64,000 bases of DNA from JABDJX01 sp039942715 (GTDB lineage Bacteria; Pseudomonadota; Alphaproteobacteria; Rhodobacterales; Rhodobacteraceae): positions 372,001-436,000 of the forward strand of contig JBDVBY010000007.1 in assembly GCA_039942715.1 (NCBI GenBank), written 5' to 3'. Position 1 is the first letter of the stretch. The number at the start of each line of letters is the position of its first letter. Under the pieces are notes generated by a model. That model did not search any database and was not told the origin of the DNA. It saw only the letters and a list, made by a program, of their open reading frames with translations. This document shows, piece after piece, positions 33,058 through 40,069 of the stretch. The translations under genes and the position numbers were made by a program.

Positions 33058-34311
33058 TTACTGTTGTGGCGCGTACCAGCTTGCAAGACCCTCTTGCAGT
33101 TTGGCGCCAAGCTCAGCCGGGCTGGATGCGCCCTTGATTGCAGCAACAGATGCGCCCCAAGTTTCGTTCTCAAGGTTTGGCGTGCCACGCGACAGGATTT
33201 GGTAGGTCGAGCGGATGGTCGATTCACACTCGCCGCGCCAGCCAACGATTTCCTTGGCCAGTGGATCATCCAATGCCACCGGCTCGTTCGAGAGCGGGAA
33301 GAAACCGGGCAGGGCATTGCCAAAGATCGACGCGAACTCGGGCGATCCCACCCAAGCCAAGAACGTCTTGGCAGCTTCGGGGTTGGCCGATGCCGCGTTC
33401 ATGCCGATGCCGATGTCGGTGTGATCCGAGATATAGCACGTGTCGCCCGCGTTCTGGACCGGTGGCTTAAACGCACCCATCTCGAAATCAGCCTGCGCAT
33501 TAAAGCCAGAGATTTCCCAAGACCCGGCAGGATAGATCGCAGCACGTCCCAGCGTGAAGAGGTTCTGACTGTCAGGATACGTCTGCGCCTCATACCCGTC
33601 GCCTAGATAATCGCCCCATTTCGCAAGCGTTGCATAAGGCGCTGTCCAGGCCTCGTCCGTCAGCTTTTGCTCGCCAGCAATCAACGCACGACGGCCTTCT
33701 TCACCTTTCCAGTAGTTCGGACCGATGTTGTTGTAGCCCATCGTGGCGGCTTCCCATTGGTCGTTCGTGCCCATAGCCATAGGGATGTAGTTGCCGTCGG
33801 CTTTGAACGCCTCTAGCGCTGCAAAGAACTCGGCTTCGGTATTAGGAACTTCAACGCCCACTTCGGCAAAGGCGTCTTTGTTGTAGATGAACCCGTGGAT
33901 CACCGATGCCATTGGTACGCAGAACGAGGCCGAGCCATCGTCTGTTTGCCAAGCCGATTTCGCTACGTCCGAGAAATTAGACATGGCCGCCATATCGTCA
34001 AGATCGGCCAGATGTCCGGCTTCAAAGAGTGCCAGTGACGCATCGAAAGGACGGCAGGTGATCAGATCACCGGCAGAGCCAGCTTCTAGCTTGGAGTTCA
34101 GCACGGCGTTGTATTCCGTCGGCGCGGACGGCGTAAACTTTACTTTAATGCCAGGGTTTTCAGCCTCAAACGCAGGGATGATCTTGTCTTGCCACAGCAC
34201 CAGATCGTCGTTGCGCCAGCTTTCAATCGTGATCGTCACGTCCTGCGCCATCACACTTGTCGCCGTAAGCGCGGTGCTAAGCAGGGCTAATTTGATGATG
34301 TTTTTTGTCAT
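33058..34311 (-). CDS. Sugar ABC transporter substrate-binding protein (family 1)
   Basis: The 417-residue periplasmic protein has a signal peptide (MTKNIIKLALLSTALTATS, cleavage after VMA, mature start QDVTITIES). The body follows the MalE/UgpB fold: FEAENPGIKVKFTP, the hinge AIYPAGSWEISGF, and a C-terminal PNLENETWGASVAAIKGA segment. The bound sugar cannot be told from sequence. Its gene follows murQ by 33 bases and is the second gene of the operon, which suggests an amino-sugar ligand. Four cysteines (in TCRPF, SFCVPM, DTCYIS and GECES) could form two disulfides. Confidence 0.92.
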   Translation of the reverse strand: MTKNIIKLALLSTALTATSVMAQDVTITIESWRNDDLVLWQDKIIPAFEAENPGIKVKFTPSAPTEYNAVLNSKLEAGSAGDLITCRPFDASLALFEAGHLADLDDMAAMSNFSDVAKSAWQTDDGSASFCVPMASVIHGFIYNKDAFAEVGVEVPNTEAEFFAALEAFKADGNYIPMAMGTNDQWEAATMGYNNIGPNYWKGEEGRRALIAGEQKLTDEAWTAPYATLAKWGDYLGDGYEAQTYPDSQNLFTLGRAAIYPAGSWEISGFNAQADFEMGAFKPPVQNAGDTCYISDHTDIGIGMNAASANPEAAKTFLAWVGSPEFASIFGNALPGFFPLSNEPVALDDPLAKEIVGWRGECESTIRSTYQILSRGTPNLENETWGASVAAIKGASSPAELGAKLQEGLASWYAPQQ

Positions 34312-34344
34312 TAGGTCTCTCCCAAGTTGTCGTTTTGATTTTCT

Positions 34345-35232
34345 TTAGGTTGGTTGTTCTAGTGCCGGGCGAAGATGCCCGTCGGTTTGTGTAAGCCGCG
34401 CGATGGCAGCGTCGTGTGACACTCCAAGCTTGGCGATTAGAACGGCGGGTTTTATGTGCCCACCTGCTGCATCGAGCGCATCGCTGGCCGCTTTGGGCGA
34501 AACCTGCGCGATCTGCCCGACGATGCCTTTGGCACGGTTTCGCAGTTTGATATTGTCCGCAAACAAGTTGACCATCATGCCGTCATGTACATGGCCCAGA
34601 TCTATCGCCATCAACGTCGACAATGTGTTTAGTGCGATTTTCTGCGCGGTTCCGGCCCCCATCCGAGTCGATCCGGACAGAACCTCTGGCGGTGTTTTTA
34701 AAAAGATCGAGTGGTCGGCCATCTCCAAAAGACGGGCGCCTTCGTTATTTGCAATTCCGATCAATGCCGCACCGCATGTATTTGCAATCTGAGCTGCGGC
34801 CAATGTGTATGGCGTTGATCCGCTGGCGGACACGGCGATCACCGTGTCGCGGCCAGACAAGTTTGCCAGGGCATGCTTTAGCCCCTTTGTATCGTCCTCG
34901 GTATCACCCGGCATCTCAACTCCGGTCGGTAACCCGCCCGCCATAAGGATGCAAAGCTGTTTGGCAGGGATCGAAAAGGTACCACCCAGTTCCTGAGCGT
35001 CTGCAGCCGCCATCAATCCCGATGAGCCCGCCGCAATATAATGAATGCACCCGCCATCGCGGATCGATTGCGCCATGGTGGCAGCACCCGCACAGATGTC
35101 TTCGATGGCATTTTGCACTGCCGCTACCGCGTTTAACTGCCCGTCCACGATAAGAGCTGCGATCTCGGGCATAGGACGTTGATCCAACCCTTTCGCACAT
35201 TCGTGAAGATGCTCAGTAATCTTTGCAGACAC
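34345..35232 (-). CDS. murQ: N-acetylmuramic acid 6-phosphate etherase-like protein (divergent MurQ)
   Basis: MurQ splits the lactyl ether of MurNAc-6-phosphate to GlcNAc-6-phosphate and lactate. The 295-residue protein has a SIS domain and family segments HYIAAGSSGLMAAADAQE (corresponding to GAGTSGR...DASE of E. coli), SASGSTPYTLAAAQIA, and SGSTRMGAGTAQKIALN. The glutamate of DAxE is kept, but the Arg of TSGR is replaced by Leu (SSGL), so phosphate handling or substrate may differ. It is the first gene of the minus-strand operon, divergent from the GntR gene. A related but different sugar-phosphate lyase activity is possible. Confidence 0.8.
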   Translation of the reverse strand: MSAKITEHLHECAKGLDQRPMPEIAALIVDGQLNAVAAVQNAIEDICAGAATMAQSIRDGGCIHYIAAGSSGLMAAADAQELGGTFSIPAKQLCILMAGGLPTGVEMPGDTEDDTKGLKHALANLSGRDTVIAVSASGSTPYTLAAAQIANTCGAALIGIANNEGARLLEMADHSIFLKTPPEVLSGSTRMGAGTAQKIALNTLSTLMAIDLGHVHDGMMVNLFADNIKLRNRAKGIVGQIAQVSPKAASDALDAAGGHIKPAVLIAKLGVSHDAAIARLTQTDGHLRPALEQPT

Positions 35233-35255
35233 GCGATTCCCCCAATCTCAGCCTA

Positions 35256-35274
35256 GAATACCTTTTAGATACCA
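35256..35274 (-). promoter_or_regulatory. Candidate operator upstream of murQ (two GGTAT half-sites)
   Basis: Read on the minus strand this is TGGTATCTAAAAGGTATTC, two GGTAT units spaced 11 bases apart, head to tail. A possible promoter CTGACA-N17-TATCTA for murQ overlaps it. The same arrangement recurs before the gntR gene at 35368-35386, so both may be sites for the GntR regulator. Confidence 0.4.
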
Positions 35275-35367
35275 CCTGTCCACTACATTGTCAGAACACT
35301 AAATTGTATGGGTTTAATCTCCGCTTTGCGGCTGTTTGGTACTATTTAGGATTTATTTTTCCTTGAT

Positions 35368-35386
35368 AGGTATTATAAAGGTATCT
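35368..35386 (+). promoter_or_regulatory. Candidate operator upstream of the GntR gene (two GGTAT half-sites)
   Basis: AGGTATTATAAAGGTATCT holds two GGTAT units 11 bases apart, and TATAAA between them may be the -10 box. A related sequence, AAAGGTATCCAATTG, occurs again at 36177-36191, just before the SIS gene, and matches 35378-35392 in 14 of 15 positions, although there it also serves as Shine-Dalgarno. Confidence 0.4.
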
Positions 35387-35418
35387 AATTGGTGGATGCG
35401 AGCACGGGGAGGTCACAC

Positions 35419-36168
35419 ATGGAAGTAACGGAATTTCTTCGCCCCGTCAGTTGGTTCAATCGTTCAGCAGGCCCGCGCTATGTCCAATTGCGCAAACGTC
35501 TTGAAGAGGGGATTGAAGGGGGTATTCTCGCGCCCAATTCTTCACTTCCGCCAGAGCGTGAGATCGCGGAAATGACGGAGCTGTCGCGGGTTACAGTCCG
35601 CAAAGCCATTCAGGAACTTGTACGCGAAGGTGCAATCGAACAGCGACAGGGATCAGGCTCTTTCGTCCGCAAACCAATGGCGCGTGTCGAACAGTCTTTG
35701 TCGCGCCTTACGTCCTTCACCGAGGATATGGCACAGCGCAATCTAAAGACGACATCCAAATGGTTGGAGCGCGGCATATTCATGCCATCACATGATGAGG
35801 TTAGTGGTCTGGGGCTGGCCACCGGAGATCAAGTTGCCCGTATATACCGTCTCCGCGAGACGGATGGACAGCCTATGGCATTGGAACGTGCTGCCTTGCC
35901 GCTTGATATTCTGCCAAACCCAATTGCTGTCACCACGTCGCTTTACGAGCATTTGGAAGAGTCAGGCATGCGCCCCATACGCGCAATTCAAAAGATTTCG
36001 GCTATCAATCTTGAAGCCGCCGAGGCCGAACTGTTGGGCGTTGCAGAAGGCACTGCTGGTCTAAGTATTCAGCGCACATCCTATTTGCAAAGCGGGCGCG
36101 TTGCCGAGCTTACACGGTCCATCTATCGCGGCAACGCTTACGATTTCGTGGCGGAACTGCGTATTTAG
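35419..36168 (+). CDS. GntR-family regulator with UTRA domain (HutC/NagR branch)
   Basis: The 249-residue protein has an N-terminal winged helix (RYVQLRKRLEEGIEGG, then LPPEREIAEMTELSRVTVRKAIQEL and GSGSFV) and a C-terminal UTRA ligand domain with TGDQVARIYRLRETDGQPMALERA and a closing VAELTRSIYRGNAYDF. UTRA-type GntR proteins such as NagR sense amino-sugar phosphates. ATG 35419 is preceded by GGGGAGG at the right distance; an in-frame TTG at 35389 is weaker. It diverges from murQ and leads the SIS-cutC genes, so it probably represses both arms. Confidence 0.92.
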   Translation: MEVTEFLRPVSWFNRSAGPRYVQLRKRLEEGIEGGILAPNSSLPPEREIAEMTELSRVTVRKAIQELVREGAIEQRQGSGSFVRKPMARVEQSLSRLTSFTEDMAQRNLKTTSKWLERGIFMPSHDEVSGLGLATGDQVARIYRLRETDGQPMALERAALPLDILPNPIAVTTSLYEHLEESGMRPIRAIQKISAINLEAAEAELLGVAEGTAGLSIQRTSYLQSGRVAELTRSIYRGNAYDFVAELRI

Positions 36169-36188
36169 CACTGACAAAAGGTATCCAA

Positions 36189-37217
36189 TTGACACCAAAA
36201 TCCACATTGATGCGGAAGGAAGTTCTTGAAATCCCGGATGCAGTCGAACGCCTTTTGTCCCTTGGTGAGAACGATATCCGCAACGCGGCGCGTGCGGCAC
36301 GAGATCACAATCCTGCATTCTTGCTTTCTGTTGCGCGCGGTTCTTCTGATCACGCCTGCACGTACTTGAAATATGTTAGCGAGCTTATCTTGCGTCGCCC
36401 CATGGCTTCTGTCGGGCCTTCGATAAAATCGATCTATGACGTGGATGTCCAATGCGACGGCGCGGTCAGCTTTTCGGTTTCGCAATCAGGTATGAGCCCT
36501 GACATAGTGCGCGCGACCAAGGCGATCTCTGCGGCTGGCGGACTATCAATCGCCCTGACCAACACCCCGGAGTCCGATCTGGCAACGGTGGCGTCCGCAA
36601 CTTTGCCCCTGCACGCGGGCCCTGAGCTTAGCGTGGCTGCGACAAAAACCTTTGTCACGTCGCTTGTTGCCGGACTATGGCTGATTGCCGAAATTAAGAA
36701 AGACGAAACACTTATCAAAGCGATTCAAGCATTGCCTGAGTATTTGTCGGGTGCGACGACCTGCGATTGGTCCGAAGCAGCCGCCTCGATAGGCGATGGC
36801 TCTTTGTTCACCATAGGACGCGGTCCGTCATGGGCCATTTCAAATGAGGCCGCTCTCAAATTCAAGGAAACGTGCTTGATCCATGCCGAAAGCTATTCAT
36901 CAGCTGAGGTTTTTCACGGACCAGTGTCGATTGTCGAGCAGGGCTTTCCGATTATTGGCTTTGCCGCCAACGATGCCGCCGAGTCGAGCTTGGCTGAAAC
37001 GGCGGACGCTCTCACAGATAAGGGGGCGAACGTTTTTGCAGTCACGTCCAAAGTCAAAAAAGCCACGGCACTTTCTCATGTAAGAACCGACCATTGGCTC
37101 ACTGATCCGATCTCCGCCATCGTAACTTTCTATAGCATGGTCGAACAAATCGCTCTTTCCCGAGGCATCGACCCAGACAAACCAAGACATCTAAATAAGG
37201 TTACACAAACGGTATGA
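36189..37217 (+). CDS. Double-SIS sugar-phosphate isomerase/deaminase (GlmS-like, NagB-II type)
   Basis: The 342-residue protein holds two SIS domains without the glutaminase domain of GlmS. Visible motifs are LSVARGSSDHACTYLKY, SVSQSGMSPDIV (phosphate loop), ELSVAATKTFVTSLVAG, and in the second half GRGPSWAISNEAALKFKETC with AEVFHGPVSIV. This set matches NagB-II, which deaminates glucosamine-6-phosphate to fructose-6-phosphate, and AgaS relatives. The likely start is TTG 36189, with AAAGG seven bases upstream; ATG 36210 is the alternative. It follows the regulator by 20 bases and would act after MurQ. Confidence 0.87.
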   Translation: MTPKSTLMRKEVLEIPDAVERLLSLGENDIRNAARAARDHNPAFLLSVARGSSDHACTYLKYVSELILRRPMASVGPSIKSIYDVDVQCDGAVSFSVSQSGMSPDIVRATKAISAAGGLSIALTNTPESDLATVASATLPLHAGPELSVAATKTFVTSLVAGLWLIAEIKKDETLIKAIQALPEYLSGATTCDWSEAAASIGDGSLFTIGRGPSWAISNEAALKFKETCLIHAESYSSAEVFHGPVSIVEQGFPIIGFAANDAAESSLAETADALTDKGANVFAVTSKVKKATALSHVRTDHWLTDPISAIVTFYSMVEQIALSRGIDPDKPRHLNKVTQTV

Positions 37218-37251
37218 CAGTGCCCTCGATTTTCGAAGACGGAGAGAACAC

Positions 37252-37965
37252 TTGGCGACTTTAGAAGTCTGCGTGGATACATTTGCAGGCGCGCAAACAG
37301 CTATCAAGGCCGGGGCTGGGCGCATTGAGCTTTGCGCTGCGTTATCGGAAGGCGGGCTGACGCCGTCGGCAGGTTTGATGCGCGCAGCGGCGAATCTGCC
37401 CGTGCCCTGCTACGCAATGATCCGACCAAGAAGCGGATTGTTCTACTTCTCGGAAGTCGAAACGGACATCATGTTCGCAGACATCGCTACGGCACGCGAA
37501 GCAGGGCTTTCAGGTGTCGTCCTTGGCGCACAGACGTCGCAAGGCAATTTGGATGAACCATTGCTCGCGAGGTTGATTGCTGCAGCAGGAGATTTAGGCA
37601 AAACGCTTCATCGCGTAATTGACGTGGTTCCTGATCCGTTGGTGGCACTGGATCAAGCAATCAAACTGGGATTTGAACGTGTCCTGACTTCGGGTGCTCA
37701 GCCAAATGCACCTGACGGCATCTCCCTCATTCAAGAAATGGTTAAACGGTCTGAAGGCAAAATTTCTGTTATGCCCGGGGGCGGGCTAACACCGGATAAC
37801 GTCGCCGACGTGATCTCGGCTACAGGCGTATCCGAAGTCCACGCAAGTTGTTGGGCACCCGAGCCGGAAGACACTGCGTTTTCGGATTTCGATCCTCATG
37901 GTGGCCGATTTACGACGTCGCTTGAAGAAGTCCAGCGGATGATATCAGCTTGCGGTGTCGATTAG
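37252..37965 (+). CDS. cutC: CutC-family TIM-barrel protein
   Basis: The 237-residue protein matches the CutC family: LEVCVDTFAGAQTAIKAGAG, RIELCAALSEGGLTPSAGLM, MIRPRSGLFYFSEVE, and later KISVMPGGGLTPDNV. CutC was named for copper homeostasis in E. coli, but that role is disputed, and the fold is a TIM barrel suited to sugar metabolism. Here it ends an amino-sugar operon, 34 bases after the SIS gene, which favours a metabolic task. The start is TTG 37252 with GGAGAG as Shine-Dalgarno. Confidence 0.88.
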   Translation: MATLEVCVDTFAGAQTAIKAGAGRIELCAALSEGGLTPSAGLMRAAANLPVPCYAMIRPRSGLFYFSEVETDIMFADIATAREAGLSGVVLGAQTSQGNLDEPLLARLIAAAGDLGKTLHRVIDVVPDPLVALDQAIKLGFERVLTSGAQPNAPDGISLIQEMVKRSEGKISVMPGGGLTPDNVADVISATGVSEVHASCWAPEPEDTAFSDFDPHGGRFTTSLEEVQRMISACGVD

Positions 37966-38130
37966 TCTGTTTGGCGCGTTAAACAAATGACCGCTTTCGG
38001 GAAGCTGCATCGTTGCATCATCATTCTTGCTCAACGGCAGCTTAGGGCCGGTTGTGGCTCTTTCGATTTGGTTACTTGAAGCTTCTCGCTTGACCTCAAA
38101 ACACCCATGAAATAGTCCACTATCTACAGA

Positions 38131-38204
38131 GCGGGCGTTGTGTAGTGGTAAGACCTCAGCCTTCCAAGCTGATGACGCGGGTTCGATTCCCGCCGCCCGC
38201 TCCA
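38131..38204 (+). tRNA. tRNA-Gly (anticodon TCC)
   Basis: The 74-base gene has acceptor GCGGGCG/CGCCCGC, discriminator T, encoded CCA, D-arm with GTGGTAAGAC, anticodon loop CTTCCAA (TCC, reading GGA and GGG), and T-arm GGTTCGATTCC. The 165 bases before it hold no gene; TTGACC at 38090 may be its -35 element. Confidence 0.97.
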
Positions 38205-38380
38205 GAAGCTATTTTTCGACTTTTTGGTAATTCTTGTGCGTTGAAACGCACGTGGTTTGTGAGCTTTGGCGTGCTTGTTACATTAACGAATGAGTAATCA
38301 TAACCTTTGATTCACAATGACTAAGACGGTGAAATCGGTTAAGTTTCAAGACGGGGGCCTGTAAATGGTGAGTGTGTACT

Positions 38381-39361
38381 ATGGCCGAGACTCCGCAGAA
38401 GCCAAGCGGTCCAAAACCGGATTCCAAGCCATCGGTTAGCAGCGGCGAAAAACCTGGCGCGAAAGATTTTCAGACAGTCGATCTTGGGGCGTCCAAAGGC
38501 GCAGACCTGCATGTCGCCGCTGCAGCGCCTGCCGCTATGGCAAGCCTTTCGGGGTTCGTTGATCCCCAAGCCGAAGTCGTGCAAAAACCGCTCTCAGAGT
38601 CGGATCCCGAAGCGAGCACCAGTGCACCGTTGCAATCCGCTCCGCTTGTGTCAGACCCAAATGCGCAAGACACCCAGAGCGATCGCGATGCGCCTAGTCA
38701 AGAGACGGCCAGCGCACCCGCAAAAGGCTTTTCCAATGATGATGCGGTGGCGCCGACTCCCTCTACAACAGATTCGGTTGCGTCGTCGGACGGGGGAAGC
38801 GCGCAGATGTTGGCGCCCGAGCTTGCGGTGCAACGTGAGTCCGGAGGATTTGACGGGCCCACAACTGCGCCTGTGTCCGCCAACAAAGGCGCTGCACCAG
38901 AGCCAAATGAACCCGAGCGGGACGTTGAGAGCGTTCAAGACAGTTCCGTGCGCGTGTCTGAGAATGTCGAAGACGGCACTGTCGTTGCTGTTTTTCCGGA
39001 AACGGGACAGTACGGCGACGTCATCGTTTACACCTTGACGGATGCAAATGGCGCTGCACTTTCATCGCCCCATTTTCAGTTTGTTGGCAATGAGTTTCGG
39101 GTTGCACCAGGGGCAGAGCTGGATTTTGAAACGACAGCGCTTTTTGACCTGTTCGTTACCGCAACTACGCCTGCTGGCACGTCTGCGCCTTCGCAGTTTA
39201 CCATCGAAATCATTGATGTTTCTGAAGATATCTCATTGGGCGCAGGCGGTGTCAGCTTCGTAGATGTCGGTGTCGCCGAGTCCTCTATCACCGGTGGTGA
39301 TGGCGCTGACCAGATCGAGTCTTTTTTGCTTGAGCCAGAATGCGTTGATGAAAAGCCATAA
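38381..39361 (+). pseudogene. Truncated N-terminal part of a large cadherin/RTX-type surface protein
   Basis: The 326-residue frame starts MAETPQKPSGPKPDSK. Its first 190 residues are a low-complexity Ser/Ala/Pro/Asp linker. Then one cadherin-like repeat follows (VRVSENVEDGTVVAVFPETG, then ELDFETTALFDLFVTATTPAGTSAP), and next SITGGDGADQIESF, which looks like the start of an RTX calcium-binding repeat. There the likeness stops: the last 11 residues (LLEPECVDEKP) are unlike the family and a stop follows. Proteins with such a start are normally far longer and secreted by type I systems. I infer loss of the 3' part. The alternative is a short, intact protein. Confidence 0.55.
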
Positions 39362-39514
39362 TTTCATACCTCAAAAATACTAACTGTGCACACAACGAGG
39401 CGTTCAAGCAAATCTTGGTGTTAAAAAACCGTGAAATCGTTTGGGAATTTGAAGGGAAACTGCCAAATTCTTGCCGAATTCTTCGCCTAACCCAAGGGTC
39501 GAAGGGATGCAGAA
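39362..39514. other. Probable rearrangement junction
   Basis: This 153-base stretch carries no gene I can support. On its left is the cut-off adhesin gene; on its right the division cluster begins with DUF2484, without the murG and murC genes normally found just upstream. It holds an imperfect inverted repeat (GAATTTG...CAAATTC) but no recognised insertion-sequence end. The likeness of the adhesin frame is lost slightly upstream, near 39320. Confidence 0.45.
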
Positions 39515-39769
39515 ATGAGCCTGTCACTGATCGCTGCAAGTCTGTGGGTATTGATCGCCACCATGGTGGCTATGTTGCCGATGCGCCTACAATATCCGCT
39601 AGGCATTTTGCTTTTAATCTGTGTCCCATTTGGCTTGGTGTGGATTGCGTATGACCATGGGTGGATCATCGATTTGGTCGGTTTGCTAGCTTTCGTTTCC
39701 ATGTTTCGCAATCCGTTGGTCTATTTCTGGCGACGTGCAAAGGGGCAGGTCCCGGAGGTGCCGAAATGA
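39515..39769 (+). CDS. DUF2484 family membrane protein, copy 1
   Basis: The 84-residue protein has three hydrophobic stretches (SLIAASLWVLIATMVAMLP, LGILLLICVPFGLVWIAY, IIDLVGLLAFVSMF) and a basic end. This matches DUF2484, a family found between murC and murB in Rhodobacteraceae. Function is not known; the constant position suggests a link to envelope synthesis. The next gene is a second copy, overlapping by 4 bases (ATGA). Confidence 0.8.
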   Translation: MSLSLIAASLWVLIATMVAMLPMRLQYPLGILLLICVPFGLVWIAYDHGWIIDLVGLLAFVSMFRNPLVYFWRRAKGQVPEVPK

Positions 39770-40032
39770 GCCTGTCGTTGATCTTTGCGTGCGTTTGGTT
39801 AGTGCTGGCTAACGTCATTGCGATGTTTCCATCTAAGAAAAAGCATTGGCCGGCGGCCTATGGCCTGATCACCATTGGCATCCCATTACTTGGCTTCGTG
39901 TTTTGGGAAAACGGCATTTGGGTCGGGCTGGTGATCTTTGTCGCGGCTGCTTCTATCCTGCGTTGGCCAGTGCGATTTTTCATCCGCTGGATGAAGGGAA
40001 CGGTATTGCGACAGACCGAACCCAAACCCTGA
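39766..40032 (+). CDS. DUF2484 family membrane protein, copy 2
   Basis: The 88-residue protein begins MSLSLIFACVWLVLANVIAMFP, almost the same as the first copy (MSLSLIAASLWVLIATMVAMLP), and has the same three-helix plan with a basic tail (FFIRWMKGTVLRQ). Start ATG 39766 overlaps the stop of copy 1 and is preceded by GGAGG. The two genes look like an old tandem duplication that has diverged. murB follows after 37 bases. Confidence 0.82.
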   Translation: MSLSLIFACVWLVLANVIAMFPSKKKHWPAAYGLITIGIPLLGFVFWENGIWVGLVIFVAAASILRWPVRFFIRWMKGTVLRQTEPKP

Positions 40033-40069
40033 TCTTTTCATCACCGCGTTGGAGTGCTAGCCGGATGCC

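Noticed and set aside
32755..33606. A 283-residue plus-strand frame over the transporter genes
   Set aside because: It crosses the permease and binding-protein genes antisense and has no family traits.
38131..38204. tRNA-Gly as an integration site for a genomic island
   Set aside because: No copy of the tRNA 3' end is found downstream and no integrase gene is present.
38205..38380. Hairpin GTGCG-TTGAAA-CGCAC after tRNA-Gly as terminator
   Set aside because: The stem is only 5-7 bp and no T-run follows, so termination here is not supported.
39288..39539. Minus-strand frame at the suspected junction, considered as a transposase remnant
   Set aside because: The translated segment (MAFHQRILAQAKKT and so on) matches no transposase I recognise, and no terminal inverted repeats or target duplications are visible.
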